64,000 nucleotides of DNA from positions 24,558,492-24,622,491 of the forward strand of contig NC_056004.1 in the NCBI RefSeq assembly GCF_018446385.1, read 5' to 3'. This stretch comes from Zingiber officinale (taxonomy: Eukaryota; Streptophyta; Magnoliopsida; Zingiberales; Zingiberaceae). Positions 1 to 12,599 of the stretch are shown piece after piece. The translations under genes were made by a program, and so were the position numbers. The notes below the pieces were generated by a model. The model saw only the letters and a list, made by a program, of their open reading frames with translations. It was not told the DNA's origin and did no database searches. Each line of letters starts with the position of its first letter. Position 1 is the stretch's first letter.

Positions 1-2590
1 TCCGAGCTAGATAGGTGGTCAGCTCGGCCAAACTTGTTGTTGGTCGAACATTATCTGTCCGATCGACCCTTATAGTCGACTTCTGCTCGGTCTTCGTAGG
101 CGAGCTTTTTGACACCCTGGTGTTGATCATCTTGACTTTGATCTCTACCTAGACAATTAACCTATACTGGACGGGTCCTTTTTATCACCGCATCAGATGT
201 CAAATGCACCAACACCATGGACATGGCGCAACGGTTAAGATATAGTAGTATTAAAAAGAATGTCATAATTTGATCATCTACTAAGACATGTGTTGGAGCT
301 GAATTTAATGGAAAAATTTAGAATGGATGGCCGTGGGCCAAAATATCTATGGATAGAAAAAGTCCATATGTTTATCTTTACCATCGAAGTATTGATTCGG
401 CTTTGGACGATTTCATAGGACAATGAAGACCATGAGAGTCCACTGTCGAAAAACTTATTATAAGATTAATTAGATCGTAATACTTAGATACATGAATTAT
501 TTAAAAAAAAAACTGAACCATGCTTTAGAGTTTCATGGCACCTTTGGCAACTCACCCTCCTCCTATCCTCCTGCCCTGCTATTTGGGGAAATACGAAGTG
601 GCATCTACAGCAGTGTGAGACGAGAGAGGTGCGGCTGTGCTTTAACGACGAGGTCCCAAGCTAAGCCTTCCTCATTAATGGCATATCAGACAAATACGTA
701 GACAAAGTTGAAAAGATGAGAGAGAGAGACTACTGGGCATGCCAAATGCTGCAGGGTGGGAATAAATTGGAGAGAGAAAAGGATGAGGCAGCCCAAGACT
801 CTCGTGACTGCATCTTCACTACTATTATTCGGATCCATCGGTTTCCTTCGCCTTCATGCAAACTCACAGGCCCACAGCTGCCTCCTCCTCGCTGCTTAAT
901 TATTCCTCCACATAATCTGCCTTTGTCGTTGTCCTTCGCATGCATTCACACTGTCTTGTACACTTGTAGTGCTGGATTTGGTTGAGCATTTGTGTGATTT
1001 TCAGGACTCAGTTTGCGTGCGTCCGTAGAACAAGGTTGAAATTACCTAAATCATTCTCAGCTGATATTGCTGCGTAATTACCAAATTCTGATTTTGTCAC
1101 ATAGAAATAGAAGGACTAGGATAGGTTAAAGAGTGATTAAGTTAATTTCATATGCCCACCCCCACACGCATGGACGACAGCCCAAAACAGAGCCAGTTCT
1201 GCCGTAGTTAATGGTCATAAACGATTGCAGACAGTGGATGGAGGAGGGGTTGATCTGATGTCTGACAGGTAAACTGTCTGCATCTTTTTACAGCATCGAC
1301 ATTCGAATCAGGATCACAGTAAAGATATGAATTCTACGAGAAGAGACGAGTACGAGAATTTGTGCATTAACTGAAGAACAGATGGTAAATAATTTATCAC
1401 GAATTTATCACGCGGCAGGTTGGTTGAAAATTGAAGAAGCTGCAACTGAAACAATCACTGGATTGATGGAGTATGTAATTTTCTGCTATTCATGTTTCCA
1501 AAACAACATGTTCATTTTTCAATTGAACCGATGCATGGTTCAGGAAAAAAAAAATCGCAAGCCCTCGGAGAGTACTCTATTCCTCTATTGAATGGTTACA
1601 CTGAAAAAATTAATCAATCATGTCGCTTCCATTTCATGAAAACTTCTTGTACAGCATAATAAATGGAGTAATGGAGGCCGTAATTAGTGGTATGGATTCC
1701 TTGTACTTCACTGACTTTCACAGTGCTGAAATGAAGAGTCATGAAAATAGGCGCAGCAAGTTTCTTCCAATTCCCATAACCAAATCTATTTCTTCTATCT
1801 AGAATCTTTCAACAGGACAATCTCCAGGTCGAGTTGATTCTTATCAGTCTAAATGTCTCAACCAACAAGCTCATTGAAATACTTTCTTAAATTACGCCAA
1901 AGGGATGACTGACTACACTGGAAAGATCGGTCCAGGAAACTTGGCGGACTGAATTCGACAACACACGAAGCATTTGAGCACAGGGAATATTGTCAGTGCC
2001 AAGTGTTCAAAAACAGTGGCTCCAAATTAGAGGGTTAAGTAAGAAAGCTTATTCTTCCTACAATTGAGCATACGCCAAACCCCATCACAAGAGCAATGCC
2101 TATTCAACCAATGTTGGCTAGTGTAGGACGGACCTTACATGAATATAAGCCCAATCCGTTCCAGCCCAATCCATACTCAAGTCATTCGAGGTTGATGCTC
2201 GGCCGCCCCGGCCTAGCAACGCTGCGCATCTTCGTCCACGTCGCTCTTTAAAATCGCGAATTTCGGACAGTTTTCTAGTAAAATTCAAAATCATTCCAGC
2301 GTCTGATGAGTTTCCTGCGCGAATCCTAAAGAGCTCGAATTATCCGTCCGCCTAAAAATATCCATAAACCATCTACACTCTTCTATTTACCTGGTCCTGA
2401 ACCACCCACGCAGGAGAGCGCGGATCCTCTGGTCCGCGATGACTAACGGGCCCAACGATATGTGAAACGGAAGGAAGGTGAGAAAACGAGTAGCGGAGTC
2501 TCATGTATCTATAGAACTTGCTATGTCTCAGAGAGATAAGTCTTGCTTCTCCTCATCCCCTTCCTTCCCCATCTCCCGTTTCGTTCTCTT
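1..2590. other. intergenic region and ClpC upstream sequence
   Basis: I see no convincing gene here. The short ORFs have no recognisable domains. The first ~200 bases have a slightly GC-richer, repeat-like character (CTCGG/GAGC words) and could be the edge of a degraded transposon, but there is nothing to anchor that. The last few hundred bases form the presumed promoter of the downstream ClpC gene, including a GC-rich patch near 2200-2240. Confidence 0.5.
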
Positions 2591-2591
2591 T

Positions 2592-3769
2592 ATTTATTTA
2601 ACTATTGGCCGAGAGGCCCAAAATCTGACTCTTGTTCTCCACCGCCTCTGCAACGGAGCTTCGGCTTTCTCTCATCTTCTACTGTTCGGAGGTAGCTCTT
2701 CGCTTCTCTGTTTCCTTTCTGGATTTTGTACTAATTCTTCTCTCAATCGTCGCTATCCAAGCTCTGAATCCCTATCGTGTCTATTCTACGTCGGAAATTT
2801 TGGGTATTTTTAGGGGATTTCTCCCCTTTTATATATTTTGCTACGACATCCTGTTATTAGTGTACTTTTTTGTGCTTGATCTGATTGTTAATTGCAGATC
2901 TAGTATTTGATTTGGTAGCTAGGTTTTTGGCTTGCGAGTAGTTTGTCTCGTGAGATGTAGCTCACGAGTGAGAGACTTTTTGAGATGCGCCTGATTGTTG
3001 TCGTCTCTTTTTGATGGTGTATTAATCATTCATTCAATTTCAAGTGGCTTCTTAGTGTGTGAGATTCGAGTTTGATGTAACTTGAGACACTACCTTCTTC
3101 GAACCTGGAGAGTTCTTTATGCTTGGAGGGAGAGATTCAAGTTTGGTGTTTTGACGTACTATGAGAGATTAGGTATCTGTCTTCATTAGTGGGATAATTC
3201 TTTAATAGATCAGGCTGCGTGTGTTTTGAGCTACCATTGCCGATGAATAACCTTCTAGCCTGCTTCTATATACATTTCTATTTAACATCTGACGATAACT
3301 GGATAGGAAATGCACGAGGACCACCTTCACGCATGATCATATGAAGGGGCGCCATTTTATTCACATATGATCATGTATAGGGGTGCCTTTTTATTCACAC
3401 ACTGATTCTAAAGTAGATTCATGCTAAATTTTTAAAAATACTCTTTTCCTTCTAAATTGGTAGCACTTAAAATGAAACTTGATAGCACTTATGATGTAAG
3501 TTGGGAGCATCTACAATTTAATTTGGTAGCACATAAAATAAAACTTTATAACATCTAGGATACAATTTGACACTGCCTTCAATAAAACTTGGTAGCACCT
3601 ATAATATAATTAACACTTGGGATATAATTTAGTAGCACCTACAATTATATTTGGCAGTACCTTCAGATTGTGATTGTAAATGCTTTAAGCTTCATGCAAG
3701 AATGTACTTTAGGATTCGTGTGCAACAAAAGAGATCCCTTCATAAAGGGGCCTTCATGTCTGTTCTATC

Positions 3770-3806
<37 letters not shown>

Positions 3807-4200
3807 GGGAAGGGATATGTTGCACGGCAGGCGTCCGCACCCGACATGCGCATGTGACTTTTTCCTATATATATATATATATTATCTTCAAGACATTGGA
3901 TAATGTATATGAGGACAAAGTAGTAACATTCTTTTTTTTAGCATCTAACTGTTGTTTTATTGTCTCAAACATGCTACAAGTTTGGCCTGTTTAAAACTTG
4001 ATCATGTCCTCTCCCTCCCTTTCTATTTGATGACAATGTGGGATACACATTTGAGAGTATCCTGTTCTATTGGATTTTACAATCTCTCTTACCTATGGAT
4101 TTCAAGCATAGAGTTTAAGTGTTGTATATCAATCTCTTGACATGGTTCTGTGTTAATGTGTATATCAATCTATTGGATTTGTCTCTTGTTTGAAGGACAG
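2592..4200 (+). other. ClpC 5' leader with a probable 5'-UTR intron
   Basis: A pyrimidine-rich, leader-like stretch begins near 2540-2640. A good donor (GG/GTAGCT) lies at 2691/2692, and the sequence immediately before the ClpC ATG ends in GGACAG, which reads as an acceptor at 4199-4200. I infer a non-coding first exon near 2600-2691 and a ~1.5-kb leader intron. TATTTATTTA at 2591-2600 is a possible weak TATA element. Transcript data would settle the exact start. The intron contains CT/TA microsatellites at 3766-3808 and 3867-3884. Confidence 0.4.
3766..3808. repeat. (CT)n(TA)n microsatellite
   Basis: A compound simple repeat of CT followed by TA dinucleotides lies in the presumed ClpC leader intron. 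A second TA tract follows at about 3867-3884. Confidence 0.9.
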
Positions 4201-7200
4201 ATGGCCGGTTCTTTGGTTCAATCTGCAATTCTTCCCACTGTTGCAGTGAACAGAGGACAAAGTCAGCTGCGAGGCTCTGGAAAAGCTAAAAGAGGTGCCA
4301 TGATGCTGTGCCATCAAAAAACACCTGTACTTCAATTGCAGGGTTTCTCAGGCTTAAGAAGAGTAGATAACCTAGGCACTTCTTCAAGATGCAATCATGA
4401 TTTTTGTTCAGTTGTTTCAAGATATATATCTTATCCCCGGGGGAAAACCAGTCGAGGAGTTGCCAAAGCTATGTTTGAACGTTTTACAGAGAAGGCAATT
4501 AAAGTAATAATGCTTGCTCAGGAAGAAGCAAGACGTCTAGGTCATAATTTTGTCGGAACAGAACAAATACTGTTGGGCCTTATTGGTGAAGGAACAGGTA
4601 TCGCTGCAAAAGTTTTAAAATCAATGGGAATTAATCTTAAAGATGCCAGGGTGGAGGTGGAAAAGATCATAGGAAGGGGAAGTGGATTTGTAGCTGTTGA
4701 GATACCTTTTACACCTCGTGCAAAGCGTGTTTTAGAACTCTCATTAGAGGAAGCTCGGCAGCTTGGTAATTTCAGAGAACTCTCAATCATAGATTTTTAT
4801 TTGAGACTTTACTTCCAAAACTTGCTTTTTCTTGAATTTAAGTGCTTCTGTTTAAAGAATTATATTAATTTTACCAACCTGCTTGTTTGGAGCTTGTTTC
4901 AAGATATATATCACTCGTTTGGTATCTTGAATTTGTTGTAAATTTCATGCAACTTTAGATGTTCTAGTAATTTAGTTATTGGAGAGAAATCATGGAAGCA
5001 CTATACTGCTAAGTGCTAACATTTTCGGAAGTAGAATAACTATCATTTCATCATAGCTATGAAGAACTAACAACAACAACAACTAAGTTTACCCATTAGG
5101 TGGGGTCGGCTAGCTGTGAAGAACTAACAAGATCGAAAATTTTAGCATGTTTTGTATCTCATTTGCACCAACTGCATTTGGTTCGTGGAAACATTTCCTG
5201 TTTCCATTGTCAAAAGAGAAATAAAAGGAACATGGATATTGAAAATCAAAAATAGAAAAAAAGGCATTCTCCTGAAAACTTTGTCTTAAATTGCTTGATC
5301 TTTCCCCCGAGAAAATTTACTATCAAAAAGTGTTGGGAAGTGAAAACTTTGAAAATGTGAACAGAAAACTTTTCTGTTTCTGTGAACGAACTGTCTGTAG
5401 AAACATGGAAGCTCTAATATAACTATTTTATCCCTAAACTCTAGCTTTGGCATGATTAAACATTAACTTCACAATAATTGTTCATAAATGATCATTGATT
5501 CTCAGGTGCCTGACTTTTCCTAATTTATCAACCTGCTGCATGAATGAATTTTATTAGTTCATGCTCTTCTGCTTTCTTCTTGCTTATTCCTTTTTCCTTA
5601 TATTTTGGGTTTTTGACTTGGAGTTCATTGCCTATATTCAGGACATAACTACATTGGATCAGAACATTTACTTCTTGGGCTTCTTAGAGAGGGCGAAGGT
5701 GTAGCTGCACGTGTGCTTGAGAGTCTTGGAGCTGATCCTAGCAACATCCGTACCCAGGTATACTGTTGATTAACTTTGTTTCATATTAATATAACCCCAA
5801 CAATGATCTAACTTTGATCTTCATCATGGAATAGGTCATTCGAATGGTAGGAGAAAGCACTGAAGCTGTCGGTGCAGGGGTAGGTGGTGGAAGCAGTGGC
5901 AATAAGATGCCTACACTTGAGGAGTATGGGACTAATTTGACAAAGTTGGCAGAGGAGGTGATCTTGGGATCCTTCAGCAAATGCTTGTTTATTATTATCA
6001 TAAAACACAAAACATCTGATCAACTTGATAACCGTACAGGGAAAGTTAGATCCATGTGTTGGCAGGCAACCACAAATAGAACGAGTTACACAAATTTTGG
6101 GCAGGCGTACAAAGAATAATCCCTGCCTAATTGGGGAGCCTGGTGTTGGGAAGACGGCCATTGCAGAAGGACTTGCTCAGCGCATAGCCAATGGTGATGT
6201 TCCAGAAACAATTGAAGGGAAAAAGGTGTTTAATTATTTATCAGTCATTGTGAAGTTTTATTACGTGGTTGCAATCACATAGTAACCTGGAAAATCTTAG
6301 TGAATTTATAAGATTGAATTTCTCTATCATTTTAAATTTATTTTTAGCATTATAATCTAGGTGATTACCCTTGATATGGGTCTTCTTGTTGCTGGTACTA
6401 AATATCGTGGAGAGTTTGAAGAAAGGCTAAAAAAGTTGATGGAAGAAATTAAACAAAGTGATGAAATAATACTATTCATTGATGAAGTCCATACATTAAT
6501 TGGAGCAGGAGCAGCAGAAGGTGCCATAGATGCTGCTAATATCTTAAAGCCAGCTCTTGCAAGAGGTGAATTGCAGGTATTTCTGTTGCTCAAATTTTCC
6601 TATCCCAAAAAATATTAAATTCTCATCTGTAACTTGTTACCAACTTTGTTTCAGTGCATTGGAGCCACAACACTTGATGAATACAGGAAACACATTGAGA
6701 AGGATCCTGCTTTGGAAAGGCGTTTTCAGCCTGTAAAAGTTCCAGAACCAACAGTGGATGAAACAATACTGATTCTTAGAGGGCTACGGGAAAGATATGA
6801 GATTCACCACAAACTTCGTTACACTGATGAGGCTTTAGTTGCTGCTGCTCAATTGTCCTATCAGTACATTAGGTTTGTGAATTATATTTTAATACCTCTT
6901 TTCTATTTTACCACCCTAATAATCCTTGCCTCTATTTGATACAGTCTTCAATTGAATTGTTTAGTACCCACGACTTTGCAAGTTCTTATGATTTTCTTTT
7001 CTTGTTTTCTTTACTTCTTAAACAATCTATGTCCCATCTATGTCCCATCATTGTCAAGTTTTTAATTCTACAAGGAATTGTCTGAGGTATTGCTTTCTTT
7101 TTACAAATGTATTCATTCCTGATCTTTCTGAGGTATACCGGTGCAATCTATTTGAAGGCATGTGAATTTCAGTGCTAATGTATATACTATCATGTATTTT

Positions 7201-9297
7201 CATGCTGGGTAATTGAGAATTAGTATAGAAAGTGCAGTAGGGAGATTTCTGCCATCAGACATATTTTAAATTATCTACAATCGCAGTATCATACTAAACA
7301 TGTAACTGAGTTTGGGCCATGTAAGTGTGCTTTACCAAGTTCCAGAATTAGCATTCTACCACTCTGGCAATTTTGCCATTATCTTCTATGCTCTTCATAA
7401 TATATCAATGCTTATTCCTTATCTCTTTTATAAACGATTTTGTTTAACTATGGTACTTATAGTATTTGCTTTCAAAAGTTGTTGTTCATCATGACTAGTG
7501 TTTAAATCATAATGTTTTATTTTATTTTATTGAGTTTGGTGAAGTGTTTGTTTTTTATTTTTCTTGATTTACATGGAAAACAAAAAATTCTATATATCAC
7601 GTTCTTAGTATGACCTCTAAAGTTATTGATAGTTGTATATTACTTATATATTCTGCTATGGCTTCAGTGATCGTTTCCTACCGGATAAAGCAATTGACTT
7701 GATTGATGAAGCTGGATCTCGTGTTAGGCTTCGCCATGCACAGGTGACTCGGTACATTTTCTAGCTTGGTGTTTTATATATTGCTTCAAGTTAATATTTC
7801 TTTGACAGCTTCCTGAGGAGGCCAGGGAACTTGACAAAGAGCTTAGGCAGATCACCAAAGAAAAGAATGATGCAGTCCGTGGTCAAGATTTTGAAAAGGT
7901 AAATCTACTTCAATCAAAGTTTGAATACTGAGATGGTGACCTGGATGATCTGTTTCTAAGCATATATCATCCATTGGGTGATCTCCAACTCACATAGTCA
8001 TTCTTTCTGACCAAATTACTTTCATACACTGTTTTATTTTGTGCATATCCTGTAGGTGTTCCTAATACCTAGATTTCTGAATCTAAATTACTCCTATATT
8101 TCGGCAATTCTTTTACAGGCAGGGGAATTACGTGATAGGGAGATGGAACTGAAGGCTCAGATCTCAGCTCTGATTGATAAGGGCAAAGAACTAAGCAAAG
8201 CAGAGAGTGAGGCGGGTGATGGTGGTCCTATTGTAACAGAATCGGACATCCAACACATTGTATCTTCATGGACTGGAATTCCTGTTGAGAAAGTCTCTAG
8301 TGATGAGTCTGATCGCCTCCTTAAGATGGAAGAAACTCTCCATAAACGTATTATTGGGCAGGATGAGGCTGTTCAAGCCATAAGCCGCGCCATTCGTAGA
8401 GCTCGTGTGGGTCTTAAGAATCCCAATCGCCCAATTGCTAGCTTCATATTTTCTGGTCCGACTGGAGTAGGAAAATCAGAATTGGCAAAGGCACTAGCTG
8501 CTTATTATTTTGGCTCTGAGGAAGCTATGATCCGGCTTGACATGAGTGAATTTATGGAGAGACACACGGTTTCAAAGCTCATTGGTTCACCCCCTGGTTA
8601 TGTTGGTTACACTGAGGGTGGTCAACTTACTGAAGCAGTTCGGCGCCGCCCTTATACTGTCGTCCTCTTTGATGAGATAGAGAAAGCTCACCCCGATGTC
8701 TTCAACATGATGCTCCAGATTCTAGAAGATGGGAGGTTGACCGACAGCAAAGGGCGGACAGTGGACTTCAAGAACACCCTCCTAATCATGACCTCTAATG
8801 TTGGGAGCAGTGTAATCGAAAAGGGAGGACGTAGAATTGGATTCGACCTTGACTATGATGAAAAAGATAGCAGCTACAACCGAATCAAAAGCCTTGTGAC
8901 AGAGGAGTTGAAGCAATACTTCCGTCCAGAATTCCTTAATCGGCTTGATGAAATGATAGTCTTCCGACAGTTAACCAAACTGGAAGTCAAGGAGATTGCT
9001 GATATAATGCTCAAGGAGGTCTTTGACAGGTTGAAAGCCAAGGATATCGAACTACAAGTGACAGAGAGATTCAAGGATAGGGTGGTGGATGAAGGTTACA
9101 ACCCAAGTTACGGTGCCAGGCCACTGAGAAGAGCCATAATGAGGCTCCTGGAGGATAGCTTGGCTGAGAAAATGTTGGCTGGGGAGATCAAGGAAGGAGA
9201 CTCAGCTATTGTGGATGTTGATTCTGAAGGAAATGTTACTGTTCTAAATGGTGGGAGCGGCTTGCCTGAATCAGTTCCTCCAGCTATTCCTGTATAG
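4201..9297 (+). CDS. CLPC: chloroplast ClpC, Hsp100/Clp AAA+ chaperone
   Basis: Stromal class I Hsp100 unfoldase that feeds substrates to the ClpP protease and also takes part in protein import at the inner envelope. Exons: 4201-4765, 5642-5757, 5835-5957, 6040-6225, 6361-6576, 6655-6872, 7668-7743, 7809-7898, 8119-9297; 2769 bp, 922 aa, the usual family length. Every junction is GT-AG and in frame. Residues ~1-90 are a Ser/Arg-rich transit peptide. The double Clp-N domain follows (from [10 protein letters not shown]). Walker A1 GEPGVGKT is at 300-307, Walker B1 FIDE at 369-372, a UVR coiled segment at about 501-545, Walker A2 GPTGVGKS at 643-650, Walker B2 FDE at 714-716, and the ClpP-docking IGF loop at 770-772. 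All catalytic motifs are intact. The start is the first ATG after the inferred leader-intron acceptor. ClpC rather than ClpB or ClpD, because it has both the UVR motif and the IGF loop. Confidence 0.96.
5055..5129 (-). mobile_element. 5'-truncated SINE fragment with target-site duplication
   Basis: In ClpC intron 1, a ~39-bp insert (about 5073-5111) reads on the minus strand as the end of a plant tRNA-derived SINE: AGCCGACCCCACCTAATGGG followed by a (TTG)n tail. It is flanked by near-identical 18-bp direct repeats at 5055-5072 and 5112-5129, with one mismatch, as expected for a retroposition duplication. Only the 3' stub is present. Confidence 0.7.
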
Positions 9298-9630
9298 AGC
9301 CTAAATTCTACGAATCAGTTGGATGCTGATGTGGCGAGGGCAGGCAAAGAGCTGCTGCGGCTCAACTAGGTAACGTGATCCTTTTTTACTGTATTCAGCT
9401 CCATTCATGTCCTCGGAGTATTAAAAAGGATATTAAGCCTGTAGAATAGCAAGAATTTAATGATAGGACTGAGAATGAGACGTGTGGTCAGTAGTCAATA
9501 TTGCAAGTGGCATTTTGATGTTGGCTTGGTGACTTCTATTCTAAGGTTAATTTACGTGGTTCTCTTGTTAGTATTTTGTAGCTGTGAATCAGATGTATTT
9601 GTAAAATGTATAAGATTGCAACAAATAATG
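9298..9630 (+). other. ClpC 3' UTR (approximate)
   Basis: Sequence after the ClpC stop codon. It is T-rich with AATAATGAAG near 9625, a plausible near-upstream polyadenylation element. The small ORF at 9460-9714 has no family resemblance and is taken as UTR or intergenic. Confidence 0.4.
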
Positions 9631-12599
9631 AAGCCTGTTAGGGCTTCAATCGTAGCTTGGACTTGGAACTTTGAGTGGGTGACTAGCCTGAGTTTGGTAG
9701 GGGTTTACAGTTGAATTGGGATAAGGGTTCAGTTAGTTTGGCTGTCTCATGCAACTCGTTCAAGGTGGGTAGGATGTGGCTGGTTAGAGGGGTATGCTGG
9801 GCTAAAGTGAGTTTCAAAGAATGATAGAGCTAACTGTGTTAGAGCTATTTTACAGAATTTGCCTTTGGAAGGGGCGGCTCCTGTGTTGGAGCTAACTAAT
9901 AACGTGCTGATACCTCACTGATTGATCTATGTTTGTTAATTTTTTGCCAAAACGAAACCCAAAACATCTTCGTAGCACTATTAATAAGCAATAGATAGCT
10001 GCTGCTCCGGATCAACAAAACATCAGTGTTGCATGTGAAAACAGCGAGTCATTAGGGCTGTAAATGAGCTGAGCTTTGAAATGTTCAAGTTTGTTTGATA
10101 AGGTAATTGAGCCGAGTCAAGCTTAAAATGAATTAAGTTTAGCTTAAAATGAATTAAGTTTTTAAAATGATTGTTCAAGTTTGGTTTGTTTATTTTTTAT
10201 GAATTTGAGTTTGTTTGAAAGTTGGCTTGTTTAAATGTTATTAGGTTCTTAATTTAAGCTTGGTTCAAGTTTGGTTCGTTTAAATGTTATCGAGTTTTTA
10301 ATTCAAGCTTGTTTGATTATTTGAAAATTTTAGTTGTTCGATTGATTATTGAGTTTAATAATTTAAGTTTATTTTATTTTATTATTTGTTTATCATAGTG
10401 AAAAGAGTTTTATTAATGAATATGATTCGTAAATATTGTTCACGATCGTTATTTATGAATATTGTTTATGAACGTTATTCATGAATGTTAACGAGTTGAA
10501 TTTATATCCATATGTATTTAAGCTTATTTATTTAATTTAACGTGTTATTTAAATTTATTTGTTAATTAATTTTATGTATATTGAATTATAAAGTTGAACA
10601 CTGAATTTGTTTATTTATGAACGTTTTGTTCATGGGTCATAATAATCGCTATTCCAAAGGTTAGTAGTCGTTTTTGATTTATCTCCTCCGTATTGGTCCT
10701 GGGATGGATTGGCGGGGATGTTAGAGGTGAACATATTCACCTTTTGTCACCAATAATAGGGGAATGTAAACAAAATTTCCTTTTAAATGAAAATAAACAT
10801 TACCCAAATGGGCCGGATTGGTTTGCGTTAACCACAACATGCATGTCTAGCATAACTTAAGCAGTGGGTTTAGCGGTGGGTTTAGTTAAGTTATTGATTA
10901 TGATAATCAAGTAATTGAATTATGAGAAATAAAATATAATTAATATTATTTGATTTAACATTTGAAATACTCATTTAAAAAAAAGAAAAATCTTTCACAT
11001 CAAGTAAAATCTTACATTTCTAAATAATCATATTATATCTCTCATTTACTGACATAATGGATATATTTTATTATCTTGGAATTATTATTATTTGAACTAA
11101 ATAGAATTAAATAATATAATCTTACCTAGATAATTAAAATTATCAACCATAACTTTTGGACTAAAGATGTTCTAAGTGGGGTTAATGCTTAGCATGAGCC
11201 ATATGGGTATGACACCGAATGGGTCAACCCAACAAGTTGCATCCATTAATGCTAAATTCAAATTAATATTTCTATTGGACCTTTAACCATAGCACTCAAG
11301 ATTTAATTTTTTTTTAGTAGATATGAATTGGTAGCATATAAATACTATCAACATTTCCTCCAATAAATCTTAAATATATTAATATATCTCATAAACACAT
11401 TACTATACTCTAACATTTTTTCCTATAAATTTCAAATACATTAATATATCCCATAAACATATTACTATACCCCGTAAATATTTTTTTTTCATTTTAATTT
11501 TTTTAAATTGAATACTACAACCTAATTAAAAAGTCGGAATCCTAAGGTAAATTTTTAGCTTGAAGATTATAATTCAATTGGGAAGCCTAAATTCTAGAGG
11601 TACGATTAAATTTTTTTCGTTTTTAATTTTTTTGTTAATTGAACACTATAATGTAATTGGAAAGATTGAACCCTAGAGCTAAAATTTTAAAAAATTTTAG
11701 GTTGAACATTATAACCCAATTGAAAAGTCTAAATCCTAAGTGTATGTCTAATTTTTTTTTTATTTTTAATTAGATTATAGTGTTCTGGCTAAAAAATTTT
11801 AAGATTTTAGGCTTTCCACTTAAATTATAGTGTTTCATAACAAGAAAAATGAAAAAAATTTAAATGTTTATTGAGTCTAGTATTACATTTATCGGGAATA
11901 ATAATTATATATATATAATTTCTTTTTTTCGTGATAAAACCCTTACTAAATCTATCACTTATTGTAAGAATTCAAAAAAATAAACAATTCACTTTTAATA
12001 TATCTATTATTTTCACACCCCTATTAAATTCTTTAATGAATAAATATATTACGCATTAGAATTTTTCCCATTAAAACTTATTTAAAATCTAATATCAATT
12101 TTAAATTAATTTGTTAATGAATTAATATATGACAGTATGGTGACGTAATATTCATAAAAATGATAAATGGCAGCATTATCGAATGCAATAATCATAAAAA
12201 CAAGATTATTTAATTTAGTGGAATATGATAAAATTTTATTGGTTCAACTCATCAAATTGAACGAAACCAAATGATTTTGTAGATAAAATTCACTTCACTT
12301 TTAAAAAGTTGAGACAGAATTTAGAATCGACTCAATTTCTAGCAAGCTAAAGTTTTTTATATTATTTTCTGGGAACTTATAATGATCACTTGAACAAGAA
12401 CACGTGTATTTATTTGTTGCAAAAGAATACTTCTAATGCACTACGCAGAACAGACATTACCATTCCTCAAAACCAAAAGAGATTCTAATTCACAACAAGA
12501 ACAGTTTGATATAACTCCGAGAATACATACAAAATCAACTACCAAAAAGTTGAACAAAGATAATAAAAGAGTGCTAGCCACTCGAGGTACATTAGTCAT
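9631..12599. other. AT-rich intergenic region with a degraded hAT-like repeat
   Basis: No gene is seen. At 10053 a sequence TAGGGCTGTAAATGAGCTGA resembles the left terminus of the hAT-type MITE at 23405. It is followed by ~590 bp of diverged GTTCAAGTTTG/GAGTTTG words to about 10640, and no matching right terminus remains. From 10720 to 12430 the DNA is very AT-rich, with several loosely repeated phrases (for example TTAAATTTCATTTTTTTAA-like words) and no coding signal. Confidence 0.5.

Noticed and set aside
201-250. tRNA-like or SINE start (ACATGGCGCAACGGTTAAGA)
   Set aside because: It resembles a box A, but no box B follows at the right distance and there is no cloverleaf.
2478-2910. ORFs at 2478-2813 and 2632-2910 as a gene upstream of ClpC
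   Set aside because: They are pyrimidine-rich leader DNA giving Ser/Phe/Leu-rich frames; the position and splice donor fit the ClpC 5' UTR.
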